A stretch of DNA of 64,000 nucleotides from NCBI GenBank assembly GCA_029851415.1, contig CM056742.1:96826976-96890975 (forward strand), written 5' to 3'. The notes beneath the pieces were generated by a model that was not told the origin of the DNA, searched no databases, and was given only the letters and a program-made list of their open reading frames with translations. Below, piece after piece: positions 53,099-64,000 of the stretch. The first letter of the stretch is position 1. Each line of letters begins with the position of its first letter. Source of the stretch: Eretmocerus hayati (Eukaryota; Arthropoda; Insecta; Hymenoptera; Aphelinidae). A program made the translations under genes and the position numbers.

Positions 53099-53836
53099 GA
53101 TTGATTGATTGATTGATTGATTAACTATTTCATTGAGAGCGGGGTAAAGGTTCCTCATTCGCTCATTTTCGCAAAATACATAAAAAGATTGTAACATTTT
53201 GACGTAGTAGAATAGATGTGGAAGCGCTGGTGAACAATTTTGTAGTATGTTAAATTTCGCCGGAAGATGTTGAGACATTGATACCATAAGAGGACAATTG
53301 GACGGGATGATGTTGCGTACTTTGTGTAAGACTACACTTCAATGAGTTGAATTTGCTGGTCCTTTGCAGATTGTGTTAAAGCGTGGCGGCGAAGTAGAGG
53401 TGCACTCGGGTACTGACTTATAATCTCACACATGTTCATCAAATGAAGCAAAGGCTTCAAATAGGGAAGAGGGGATACGTGTAAGGTTTTCTCTCTTTGC
53501 ACGAGCAAACCACTCGTTCCTGTCATTCTGTAAATGGTAGTTGAGCATGAGTGTTTTGACTTGGCTTGGTGATGAGTCGTCTAAATCGATGGGAGGAAGA
53601 GTGTTGAGGAAGCGGGCGGACGCAATGGAGAAGGATTGGTTCAGCGCCTCGGTGCGGGGTGCGGGGTAGAAAAGTTTAGGCTTGTTCCCTCTCTTGGACT
53701 GTCTGAGTCCGGGCAGATCTTGGGTACGCGTGAAACGCGGGCGGAAGTAGAGTGGGAGACCTGTTTCGAGTATTGAAACTGCAAGAGAGCCCATCAGGTA
53801 CTCTTGTCGTTTCGCAACTGATAACCACCCTAAAGC
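53099..53836 (-). pseudogene. LINE ORF2 C-terminal end (lower half)
   Basis: Minus-strand coding-like sequence at 53794-53426 (GLPLYFRPRFTRTQDLPGLR, SFSIASARFLNTLPPIDLDD), the post-RT tail of a CR1/Jockey-type LINE. The 3' end at 53099-53121 is an (AATC)n tail on the minus strand. The matching upstream half is at 55366-55870; the two were separated by insertion of a TIR element with duplication GAGGC. Clade is uncertain. Confidence 0.6.
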
Positions 53837-53841
53837 GAGGC

Positions 53842-55360
53842 CAGGGTGTCTAGCGAAATCCTATCGAGAATTTCCAGGTTTTTTCCAGGTTTTCCAGGTC
53901 CCAAAACATGATTCTTCCAGGTTCATTTTTGGGAAGAAAAAACTGCCTGTACTCAATTACAGTTCTTGAGATCAAAATGTATTGTGTCAAAATGATATAT
54001 ATGACTGTACATAGCTGTACATAGGGAGTATACATTTATAATGCAATTTAAAATTTTCCTCGTTCACTCGCGCATGACTGATCTTATCCAGACGCAAGAA
54101 CCTCGTTTCTTGTACGTTATTCTTCTCATCATCGGAATCTTGTCATTTATCGGGAATAAATTAACTCGACAAAATGGGAGATATTGAATGAATCCTCATG
54201 GCATATTTTGACCCAATGTTTGGAACAAATTTTTGAATCAAATTGGAGTGATCAAATATTTCAACACCATATTATATTTATATATTTGCGTCTGAACTGA
54301 AAAGTTATACACTGGTAAAAATCGATCCTGTTTCACGAGATCAATATCATTCTTCATCATCTTCGTCATCAACATGCAAAACCCGCATCATTTTCGAGTA
54401 ATACGCCGTGATATACGTCCGAAACTACCGTTTCCATATGCTACAAGGCCAGTATCTAAGAAATGACGCATTCCTGAGAGAAAAACATCGAGATACAAAT
54501 CGGAACTTTCTCAAAAGGAGTAACAAAAAAGTATTCTTGTAAAATTTAGATTGAGCACATCATTCTCGAGTTACACGCCAAGGTAGGTTCGAAACTACCG
54601 TTCCACATCTTGCAAGGCCAGTATCTCAGAAATGACGCATTCATGAGAAAAAACACTCGAATACGAATTGAAAGATCTTAAGAAGATAAACGAAGAAGTA
54701 TTCCTATAAAATTTCGATTAAGCGCATTGTTTTTGAGTTTTTGGCGGAAAATCGTCATTTTACCCCCTTTTCAACAGAAATCGACATTTTACCCCCAAAT
54801 TTTCCAATTTTGAACAGACCTAGAATGCCCACCTCAACGCTATTTCAATCTACGCTGAAGAAGCTTTCAAATAAACATATGGTGGGCACTAGAGCACGAC
54901 GGATATATACGACCTCAAAATTAATTATTTAAAAAATTCATAGCTTCGGTTTGAACAAACGCACAATGCCCACCTGGGGCGGGAAATTTTTAGGAAAATA
55001 CCCTCTACACATTGGTGTAGTCACCTCGCTGGAGCCCAACGAATCAACAAAAGGTCCACCGGAGACCGGACTATTCAGCCGTTCAGGCGGCGAACGGCCG
55101 TGGCTAAGTTGTTGCTGTCTTTCGATGCGTTTGGGCGATCGATCAAAATTACGCGGGGGGTCAGATTTTTGATGCTTTTATTCTCAATTGCAGAGTAGAA
55201 CGTTCGCCGTTTATTCAAAAATCCAGGTTTTTCGTCCGAAACTTAGAAATTCTAGGTTTTTGTGCTCAAAATGAGCGTATTTCCAGGTTATCCAGGTACT
55301 GAATTTTTTTCCAGGTTTTTTCCAGGTTTTCCAGGTTTTCCAGGTTCGCTAGACACCCTG
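53842..55360. mobile_element. 1.5-kb TIR element inserted in the LINE
   Basis: Ends CAGGGTGTCTAGCGAA and TTCGCTAGACACCCTG are inverted, and both are followed inward by clusters of CCAGGTTTT. GAGGC flanks both sides (53837-53841, 55361-55365), a 5-bp target duplication. The interior has no transposase but carries a 172-bp tandem duplication. The superfamily is not assigned. Confidence 0.75.
54384..54745. repeat. 172-bp tandem duplication within the TIR element
   Basis: GCATCATTTTCGAG...CGAAACTACCGTT, AAGGCCAGTATCTAAGAAAT and GACGCATTC recur 172 bp later with ~15% divergence; a third partial start (GCGCATTGTTTTTGAG) follows at about 54723. Confidence 0.7.
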
Positions 55361-55365
55361 GAGGC

Positions 55366-55870
55366 GGTATGGTGTCACGTGCTCTCTCCATGGGATTTTT
55401 CCATAGACGTATCTGACGCATAGATTGAGGAGTCTTTGAAGTTTAAGAACTTGGCCCTTCTCGAGACCTGCAAGGAGGATGGCAGAGAAATCAAAATGTG
55501 GGAGGACAAGGCTTTGTGCAAGTTGTTCCGAAGGGCTCGAGGGAGGGCATGCCCAAGTGCACGTAATGTATGCAATGCACCGTGTACTTTCTTGGAGACA
55601 TGATTAATCTGGAGTTCCCAGTTCAAGTCGGGCGACACTGTCACTCCGAGTATTTTCATTTGTGATGAGTAAGACAGAAGTGTTCCGGCTAGATTTATGG
55701 AAGGGACTTGGTTTATCTTCAGTGCTGCAGTGTAGAAGGTACTGCCGAGGATCATGGCAACAGTTTTGCCCGTGTTGAGAATCAGCTCATTCTCAGTTGC
55801 AAATCCTGCTACAGAACACGCATCTTGGCTTACTAGGGCTATTTTATTGGCTATATCAGAGGGAAGAGAG
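55366..55870 (-). pseudogene. LINE ORF2 reverse-transcriptase fragment (upper half)
   Basis: The minus strand reads NELILNTGKTVAMILGSTFY, then QMKILGVTVSPDLNWELQIN and GALHTLRALGHALPRALRN, the thumb region of a CR1/Jockey-type RT (LGVxxDxxLxWxxHI). The catalytic palm is not included, so the copy is 5'-truncated at about 55870. It joins the segment at 53836 once the TIR element is removed. Confidence 0.65.
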
Positions 55871-55955
55871 AGGGAGATAGATAGATAGATAGATATCCTT
55901 TATTCGTCATACGACAAAATACAAGGAGAGAGAGAGAGAGAGAGAGAGAGATTGA
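55871..55955 (-). repeat. LINE 3' tail fragment and GATA/GA microsatellites
   Basis: On the minus strand TGACGAATAAAGGATATCTATCTATCTATC is split here as an AATAAAGG signal followed by an (ATCT)n tail (55877-55897), characteristic of a very short LINE 3' end. (GA)n tracts lie at 55925-55952. Confidence 0.5.
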
Positions 55956-56758
55956 TTCAATAACGGCTCATTATGCTGTGGTCACAGCGGACCGTAGGGC
56001 AAAGATACATATTTTGACAATACTATATGTTCAGGATTGAAATTGTGTATGCAAAACGCGTAGCGCTCAATCAAATTCACTCTAATATGTATTGTCGTGC
56101 GATCGATCTCACTTAGACAATAGTATTCGTCCGTGTGTCTTTCCTCTCTTCTCAATAGAGCTCACGCAGCTCGAAATAAGTTTTACCTCAATATTCGCCC
56201 ACGGCGGACCTACCTTTTGGTGCTCCGTGCGGCATAAAGTTCAGCCTTGACCAAGGCCCACGGCGGATCTTTGTTTACCCCGTACACGCGACGATTGCTC
56301 ATTATATATACATATATCTATATATCGACTATCGGCCGATCATATCGACCAAAGTACCTTTTGTGTGTGCCCGCGGATTGTGAGAAAAGTGCATCCTCGC
56401 ACGACTGATTTAGTGCACTGAACGCGAGTGACAAACTGTGTATTTAGATCGTAAACTTTAGTGAATAAATGTGATTTTCTGTGAAGTTACACGAAATCGC
56501 CAAATCACTGGCTTGGATCACCAACATCACTCCGGACTCCTCATCCCTGTGTTTCAACCCCAAGGGAAGCACCTCAGCTCCCGAACACTAGAAACTAATT
56601 TCTAGTTCTTGAAAGGACGATTTCAAATAAATAATATGTTTAAATACTTAGTGGTTATAAACTAGATAATCTAACACCCTCGCATTCTCACACATAAAAC
56701 TTCAGGCTGCAATCTAAACAAGTAAAATACAAGTGAAAAACAGGTGAAAACAGTGATT
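55956..56758. other. No gene seen; LTR-like composition
   Basis: Two copies of CCCACGGCGGA(C/T)C (about 56199 and 56258), TATATATACATATATC near 56303, and GTGAATAAATGTG near 56461 resemble promoter and polyadenylation parts of an LTR. There is no partner, terminal TG/CA pair or target duplication that I could confirm. Confidence 0.3.
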
Positions 56759-57420
56759 TTACAACAGAAATTTCATTCGAGGCATTCGTGGCGACACAGT
56801 ATACAATGACTCAGACTTCCTTGTCGTGCATATATAGACACAGCTTTTTTTGAATTCCTCGAAAGGAGCCTCAAGGTGGATGCTCACAGGAATAGTTTCC
56901 CACAATTTGGTTGCTACGTGAGAAAACGCGTTCTCATATGTGGTCGTCCGAATCAGGGGACCAATATGCAAGTAGACTGATTTCTCTGGGATCGACGAAC
57001 TTGCTCATCAAGAGGTTTGAATAGATCAATTAAGTAAGGTGATGTCGCAGTAGAGAAGACTTTATAGGTCTGAACGCTCAGAAAGTACTCACGCCGACGT
57101 TGTAAAGGTAACCACTGTAGACGATCATGTAGGGTTGCAAGGCTGCATCGCGACGACAACGAAAGATAAACCGGACACAAGTATTGAGAAGGCGTTGCAA
57201 CTTTGTAACCACAAAGGCGGATAGGCCATAGTACACTAGGCGAGCGTAATCGATGTGAGGATGAAAATTCCATGAAAGATCTTTGGAGAAGATTACTCCT
57301 AGGTTCTTTACCGATTCCAGTAATGGTATTATGTGTCCATCAACACTGATAGGCGGTAGGCTATTAACATCAATCCTCATGTGATACTGAACTGAGGCAG
57401 TCAAGATTCCTTTCGTGGTG
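56759..57420 (-). pseudogene. LINE ORF2 C-terminal fragment (second copy type)
   Basis: The minus strand reads VKNLGVIFSKDLSWNFHPHI, then VVTKLQRLLNTCVRFIFR, then in another frame LQWLPLQRRREYFLSVQTYK, and finally AFSHVATKLWETIPVSI. These are the thumb and C-terminal conserved blocks of a CR1/Jockey-type LINE. At least two frameshifts and an internal deletion are present. The catalytic domain is missing. Confidence 0.65.
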
Positions 57421-59289
57421 CACTCGGAGCTTGAGAGAGCGACGCCCCTCCGGACCCGAGTCCTACACTTACACTTACACTTACACACACTACACCCTAC
57501 ATGCACCATATTCACGCTTGTTCAAGCACTACACAAACATACCAACATTATACAGGACACGCATCACACAGGACACCACACCCGTGCTGGTCTGGTCCGG
57601 GGTAGGCCAGCATGCGATTCCAGGCCCTGGAAGAATGAAGGAAGGAGTCAGGGCTTTCCGAGGAACGGAACGAAACGTTTCGTTTAGTTTCCTAACAACC
57701 CCGGAATGTTTTGTTCCGTTTCGATTCGGTATCGAATAACAAAACGAAACTCACTTCGGATTCGTTTCGGTAGAGAATAACGGAATTGTAACGAAACTAA
57801 AAGAGTTCCGTTTCGTTTCAGGCTTGATTACCGGATCAATGTGAGAATTTTGTTTCAGTTTATTCCGTTTCGCTACAGGAAAAACGAAACAAAAATGACA
57901 CCCAATAACGTTATTAGATAACGAAATGGTATCATGAAACTTTCGTTTCGTTTCGGTTTTCTGCGAGTCTGAGGCGTTTTGATTCGTCCCGTTTCGTTTC
58001 TTCTGTAACGAAACGAAACTCGCTTCAATCTCGTTTCGGTAGAGAATAACGAAAGTGTAACGAAACTAAAAGAGTTTCGTTTCGTTCCGTGCTACGTAAG
58101 AGGATCAATGTGAGAATTTCGTTTCGGTTCAATTCGTTTCGTTTCAGAAGAAACGAATCATAATGGAAATCCAATAACGTTATTAGATAACGAAACGATA
58201 TCATGGAACCTTCGTTTCGTTTCGGTCCTCAATGAGTTCGAGGCGTTTGGATTCGTTCCGTTTCATTTCTTCTGTAACGAAACGAAACTCGCCTAAATTT
58301 CGTTTCGGTAGAGAATAACGAAATTGTAACGAAAGTAAAAGAGTTTCGTTCCGTTTCAGGCTTGGTTCGCGAATAAATGTTGAAATTGCGTTTCGGTCGA
58401 TTTCGTTTCGTTACAGAAGACACGAAACAGAAATGACATCTAATAACATTATTTGATAACGAAACGACATCATTAAATTTTCGTTCCGTTTCGTTTCATC
58501 TGTAACGAAACGTAACTCGCCTCAATTACGTTTCGGGAGAGAATACAATAACGAAAGTGCAACGAAACCAAAAGACTTCCGATTGGTTTTATACTTTGTT
58601 TTCATTCCACTCCAGGGCAAGAATACTCGTCCTAATCTTCTTTTGGATAACTCCCGAATCATTCCGTTCTGAGTCACGTACGACAGCGCAAATCAGAGCT
58701 GTAATGATCTCCTTGAAGATAGTTGAACTAAGATTTCCGGTGATTTGGTGCTACCATGATAAGAAAGCGATTGCAAACCGAAAATCCATGGGATCTATGC
58801 ATATCGCATGTCAACGTATCTGCGTAGGAATGAAACCATAACCATGCTAGAATCAAGCTGAAATCCTTCAGTTGAGAACTTTACGGGGCGAAAGATGGGG
58901 ATCCGCAAAATCAATATTCTTCTATCAATAGTTAGTCGTATCACTGCATGAATGTATTCGAAGTTGCAAAAAACACTGTGATCACTGGGCAACGAAAAAC
59001 CGACTGTTGGATATACCCTCGAAGGACCGGGTGGATACAATATTTTCGTGATAGATCTTCTCTACATTTGTCAAGTAACTAAATTACACTGCGTATCAAT
59101 ACTACGAGTCGTCATGTAACGTTGGTATCATTACGACTGGTGTGAGGGAGGAGGGCTCATTGAACTCGCAGGACTCAACAATCCAGTAGCCAACGTTATC
59201 AATTCTGTTTACATTTCCCTCTCAAGAGCCGGTTCCACTTAATTCCTGCTTGATTGTCTCAACTTTGAAATTGCTCGTCCATGACAGGC

Positions 59290-60440
59290 AACAAATTCGT
59301 GTCTCTTCGAGAGAATGGCCTCTTTGATTCATAAAGGACCCCGCCATGAATCATAGGATTTTGGGTTTCAGCTAATTGCGACCGTATGGTATTTGAACGA
59401 TAGATTTCAACGAGCTGAATAAAAGTCCCAATGGGCGCAAGAACCGACAACGTATCGTTTTTGAGTGATTCGTGATAAAAGTGTAGCCCGAGCTTGCAAG
59501 CTAAGATAGGGTTATGCAACATTCACAAGATGCTCTACGCACTCAAAATCCTTGTTAGTCTGTTCCTTCTTCATTTTGTGTGACTCGCAATATAATTGCG
59601 AAGGAGTCGATAAGTTATTTTGGATTTTCTTACCTTCGCTATTCGAAGGTCTTCGCAATGAAAATAGTCTAAAATCCCTCGAGTTCGAGAGAGCCAAGTT
59701 GGAGGCATTGTCTGCAGCTCCAGCAGAGCTGTGAAATAGCTCACCCTCGTCCAGAAAAATACTCGAAGAAGAGCTTTAGGAAGGCATTTTCATAATCAAC
59801 AGACTCTGTCGATCTCTGAGCAATTGTCTTATACGAAATACCAGTTTCTACTAATGAATCGATTAACTGAGTTCCCAAAAACGATTTTCAGCACTCATTT
59901 TCTACCGATCCGTGCAGCATTCGTTGAATGCCTGCAAATATCCAACTAGAATATGGTAACTCTTTTTGAAAAAGCTATCTCTGGATAAGTTCATCTGAAG
60001 CTTCTTTTTCGGTATTTTAATGAACAAAGGAGAGCTATTCCACAGCTCTGCTGGACTTCTGCAGAAAATCCTACCGACTTCTTTATCTCGAAATGGAGTG
60101 ACTTTAGACCATTTTCATTGCGAAGACCTTTGAAAAGCGAAGGTGAAAAAATCCAAAATACCTAATCAACTCCTTTGCAATTATATTGTGAGTCACACAA
60201 GATGAAGAAGGAACAGACTAACAAGGAGTTTAAGTGCGTATCCATCTTGTCAACATTGCATAACCCTATTTTAGCTTGCAAGCTCGGGCTACTTTTATCA
60301 CGAATCACTCAGAAACGATACGTTATCAGTTCTTGAGCCCGTTGAGAAGTCCGTTCGTCTCGTGAAAATCTATCGTTCAACTACCAAAGGGATAAGATTA
60401 GCTGAAGCCCAAAGTCCTATGATTTATGGCGGGGTCTTCT
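59290..60440. repeat. Large palindrome inside the hAT-like element
   Basis: About 59290-59760 and 60010-60440 are inverted copies: TAGGGTTATGCAA/TTGCATAACCCTA, AATATAATTGCGAAGGAG and its inverse, GACTCGCAATATAAT and CAGCAGAGCTGTG/CACAGCTCTGCTG. The spacer is ~250 bp and divergence ~10-15%. It may be a second foldback element nested in the first. Confidence 0.65.
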
Positions 60441-60727
60441 CTCCCCGTTCTCATCTTTCAAGATGAGTGCTGATAGCTCTTGAACTCTCTACCCCTTGCG
60501 ACATGACCGTCGGTCTTATGTTGAAAGATTCCTCTGTCTTATCACATATGAGTAGTTCCTTGGGAACTTTGCAATAATGTGTACCTGCTTGTACAAACCC
60601 TAAAAACTGCTCGACAAGAGAACCTGAAGGGCCATTGTCGATGTATTTTTCGGTGCCTTTTAGGTGCAATCGTTTGTTTCCCGATCCAGGGCTATCCAAA
60701 AGAGTTATTATCATGAAAGAGGTCAAA

Positions 60728-61310
60728 ATGTCAGTTCCGTGCACTGTGGTTTTCCATTATTCCGACCTTTGTGAGTGTGAAGCGTCGCGGTGAGGCTCAC
60801 TCGGCATTCGGGAGGGCAACCGTATGAAACATAATGCTATCAAGTACCAAATAGCTTTGCTATAAGAGCCCGAACATCACTTTTTGTGCATGACGAGCAC
60901 GTCCATTTTGTGGCGCAATTTTACTTGAAATTTCACTCCTTCACTTCCTCTTGATAGAAGTATATTAGCTCCATTCCAGGTCTCCGCGAACCATTTCATT
61001 CTGAGAGGAAATTGTCAGGCGCAACTTTTCCATGCCTCAGAATTTCGAAAAAATTGATTTTCATACTTTGCGGAGCTCTTTCCCGCAAAAATCTGTATTT
61101 GCTGAATTCTTTGGTCAGTTCCGTGCCTATCCTGAAGCGACCCTAAAACTTGAGGTTACGGAGGTGCTAGTCAGTTTTTTAAAAGTATCTGATGGCCAAA
61201 TAGAAACCCCTAAACCTCAAGACCGTAGCCACAACCGTTTGGCCGTAAGATGAATTTTAGTGCTAAATGTCAGGTTCCGCGCCATACCTCGAAATGTCAG
61301 GTTCCGTGCC
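60728..61310. repeat. Recurring TCAG(G)TTCCGTGC motif
   Basis: The phrase GTCAGTTCCGTGC or GTCAGGTTCCGYGCC occurs at about 60729, 61118, 61268 and 61295; the last two are 27 bp apart. A short open frame (61032-61253) lies between them and has no known motif. Confidence 0.4.
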
Positions 61311-62521
61311 CACCATCGCGTTATCTTTGTTATACTGATGGTACTAAAACTGAAATTCTTTCGTTCGTGCGCGATTCGATTTATGCTTCATATGCTTCAA
61401 AAAGTCGGAGAAATCATCTTAGAACCCTCGGAAGTGAGATATGGGGTTGGCACTTTTTCGACCCTCAAATATCAAAGTTTCCACGGAACTACTCATATAC
61501 GAGATGAAAGGAGGTCGAACCTCTCGAACCCATTGGAAACCGAAACGAAATAAAGCTGTCATGATTTCGTTTAGATATAAGATAACGAAATCATATGTCC
61601 ATTTTGTTTCATTTCTTCTCTCATGGAACGAGACTACTCTCTCAGAATTCTCACATTGATCCTTAGAAGTCGCACGGAATGAAACGAAACTCTTCTAGTT
61701 TCGTTACACTTTCGTTATTCTATACCGAAACGAAATTGAGGCGAGTTTCGTTTCGTTACAGAGGGAACGAAACAAAACAGATCCAAACGCCTCAAACTCA
61801 CAGAAAACCGGAACGAAACGAAAGTTTTATGATATCGTTTCGTTATCTCATAACGTTACTGGGTGTTATTCATGTTTCGTTTTTTCTGTAACGAAACGAA
61901 ATGAACCGAAACGAGATTCTGACATAGTTCCGGAAACCAAGCCTGAAACGAAACGAACTCTTTTCGTTTCGTTACACTTTTGTTATTCTCTACCTAAACG
62001 AAATTTCGTTTCGTTACAGAAGAAACGAAACGAAACGAAACCAAACGTCTCGAAGTCATTGAGGACCGAGACCAAACGGAGGTTTCGTAACATCGTTTCG
62101 TTATCTAATAACGTTATTGGATTCCCATTATGTTTCGTTTCTCCTGTAACGAAACAAATCGAACCGAAACGAAATTCTCACCATGATGCTTAAAGACGAA
62201 ACGAAACAAAACTCTTTCAGTTTCGTTACACTTTCGTTATTCTCTACCGAAACAAAATTGAGGCGGGTTTCGTTTTGTTACAGAAGAAACGAAATTAAAC
62301 CAAACCAAACACCTCAGACTCACAGAAAACCGAAACGAAACGAAAGTTTCATAATATCGTTTCGTTATCTAATAAGGTTATTAGTTGTCATATTTGTTTC
62401 GTTTCTCTCGTGTGAAACGTAACAAAAGCGGGACTTAGAATCGTTCCGTTCCCAGAAACGAATCGAAACATAATGAAATTTCATCGTTTCGTTTCGTTTC
62501 TCGGAACACCCTGGAAGGAGT

Positions 62522-62749
62522 AGATGTCCAGCATTGACGGCAAGAATTCCCCAAGTAAAGCGTGGCCCCATTCGGATCTTGGGGGGAGGGGGTGCAAGTG
62601 CGCGTTTTGCATCGTTGCCGCACACTTGGCTGGTGGAATCACGCGTACAGCTACAAGCGATGGAAATGCGCTGCGGGCGGAAGGAGTGAGAGAAAACTTA
62701 CGACACCCCACTGAAAATGCTCACATACGGCGGGTTGTGCAGCAGAACG
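62522..62749. other. No gene seen
   Basis: GC-rich sequence right of the hAT-like element with short overlapping frames on both strands and no motif. Confidence 0.3.
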
Positions 62750-62872
62750 TGAGTTGGGACGTGCGGCGAGACGTACCACCGGACGTGCGGCGGGTGGCGA
62801 CCAAGATGGTCGATTTCCTTACCTCCCGCCGCACGTCCCGCTGCACGTCCCGCCGTACGTTCCGTAACTAGA
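62750..62872. repeat. Imperfect inverted repeat of ACGTGCGGCGGG motif
   Basis: GACGTGCGGCGAGACGT and GGACGTGCGGCGGG on the left are mirrored by CCCGCCGCACGTCCCGC and TGCACGTCCCGCCGTACGT on the right, around ACCAAGATGGTCGA. It could be the end of a MITE; no outer boundary was found. Confidence 0.45.
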
Positions 62873-64000
62873 AAGTGAGTGGCGAAATTGACTTCAGCGG
62901 ACTGCATCTAAGGACTGAGAAGAGATAGCGGGTAATACTGAAGTAACGTATCGGGTACGGCGTATCATTAGGGAATTGTTATCTAGTTTCATCGGTAACA
63001 TGAATGAGCTGATGGGTGCAAGGATTTCGTAAATACTAGACTAAGAGCAGAATTTGTATTTCTTCTCCAATTTGTGTACAATTGACTTGATGTATAATCC
63101 ATAAACTGATGATTTGAGATGTCATTTATCATTTGTACCGCTTATCTGCGTAGAACAGCGTTTATTCCACGGATCGTTTTTTCTCTTGACCATAAACGAC
63201 AAAACGTATGAAAAGCCGTTTGGTGTTAGTTCTAGAAGCAACGTTTTCGTTTGCTTCTCTCAAATTGATCTCTTCACTAGACAATTATATTATTTAGTCT
63301 AAGCAATTGAAATCATATCTTGCTGATTGATTCTCTCGAGTATATCATCGAGTTCCCATGCAGTATCCAATACGTTGATTCAGTATCATTCAGTATAACT
63401 CCTCTGCAATACTCAAATCTTTTCTCAGAGGGTCAATTTCACCACTATCAACTCGAGGAACTTGCGGTAGGAAGATGTTATAGTGGCAACGCGAAATAAT
63501 CTTATTTACTGATGTCATGATGATAATAGTCATGGTAGGGATTTCCCTCCAGTTCTACACCTCTCCAATAAAGAGTGTATCTTGTAATTTTTCAGAATTT
63601 AGAGTATGTTTTCCTTCAAGTGATACTTTCCGATGAAATTTATTGACAAATAATCTATTCCAATTTTGGTGGGAGAGTTATGATGCTCCTTTTTATTATT
63701 TTGGAGGAATAATTTCTGAAAGGAGATGATATTGGATTGAGCTACTGTTACTTCCATTCTCACGAGCAATTCTCCTGTATTTTCGAGCCGGTCAGGTCAA
63801 AAAGTTATCGCGAATATGGCTTATCGATCATTGATCAGTGATTGTTCATATATAATATACTTATGATGCAACAAACTCTATGAGTGTATGATAACGACAC
63901 CATGTAATAGTACCTTCCAGATCAAGGGATAGATCCAATGTGAACAAACGAATTCAGTTGTAATCATCATGTACTGCACATACCATAAATCTTTCGGGAT
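62873..64000. other. No gene seen
   Basis: AT-rich sequence with only short frames, no terminal repeats, no RNA gene signature. Confidence 0.35.

Larger units (their letters stand above)
57649..62513. mobile_element. hAT-like 4.9-kb nonautonomous element
   Basis: Flanked by the exact 8-bp duplication GAAGGAGT (57641-57648 and 62514-62521). Ends are CAGGGCTTTCCGAGGAACG and its inverse-type CGTTTCTCGGAACACCCTG; CAGGG termini and 8-bp duplications are typical of hAT elements. Nearly 0.9 kb at each end (57660-58570 and 61540-62500) is dense in GAAACGAAA / TTTCGTTTC motifs in both orientations, including TAACGTTATT blocks about every 150-250 bp. The interior has no recognisable transposase. Motif-dense subterminal regions are known in hAT elements as transposase-binding sites, but this density and length are unusual. 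Confidence 0.78.

Noticed and set aside
55956..56600. Solo LTR
   Set aside because: Same reasons: suggestive composition, no terminal or target-site evidence.
60451..60744. 97-codon minus-strand gene inside the hAT-like element
   Set aside because: It partly overlaps the end of the palindrome arm, has no recognised transposase or other domain, and no supporting neighbour.

Overview
The window is animal, almost certainly insect, genomic DNA made up almost entirely of transposable elements. I could support no host single-copy gene. The evidence for an insect is the element mix: a BEL/Pao retrotransposon, a copia element primed by an internal initiator-tRNA fragment, an errantivirus (insect endogenous retrovirus) with a baculovirus-F-like envelope gene, R1-like LINEs, a Polinton/Maverick relic, a THAP/P-element-like transposase and many MITEs. 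A hymenopteran is plausible, but nothing visible here proves the order.

Layout, 0-19 kb. The window opens in the 5' part of a BEL/Pao gag gene (1-419, minus). A foldback MITE lies at 1276-2127. From 4.4 to 11.6 kb there are decayed Polinton/Maverick genes: an unnamed gene, a capsid C-terminus, an adenain-like protease and a pX-like protein on the minus strand, and a packaging ATPase on the plus strand. They are split by a 3.5-kb element with long inverted arms (6006-9520). A broken THAP-domain/P-element-like transposase gene with recognisable introns runs from 12.3 to 16.2 kb and is itself interrupted by palindromic MITEs. A 70-bp satellite, an unnamed repeat and a 5'-truncated R1-like LINE follow.

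Layout, 19-41 kb. This is one nested insertion. A copia element (19350-40663, minus; 230-bp LTRs; 5-bp duplication GTAAA) carries a complete 13.1-kb errantivirus (24173-37282, plus; ~0.83-kb LTRs; 4-bp duplication GCCT) inside its gag gene. Removing the errantivirus and one copy of the duplication leaves the copia gag frame intact, so the junctions are exact. A 103-bp insert that looks like a degenerate hammerhead ribozyme of Penelope-element type sits between the copia RT and RNase H, flanked by a 13-bp duplication, and it too is frame-neutral when removed. The errantivirus has gag, pol and env and an additional reading frame between env and the 3' LTR, which is the most unusual gene in the window.

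Layout, 41-64 kb. Further 70-bp satellite arrays (inverted relative to those at 17 kb), several MITEs, a tRNA-derived SINE and an R1-like LINE fill 41-53 kb. Two LINE relics follow, one split by a 1.5-kb TIR element. A 4.9-kb hAT-like element (57649-62513) with an 8-bp target duplication has ends built from hundreds of bases of GAAAC-type repeats and carries no recognisable transposase.

Nearly every coding region carries stops or frameshifts. Exceptions that are open over their whole length here are the errantivirus env frame and the visible part of the BEL gag. Family assignments rest on motifs read by eye; no database search was possible.
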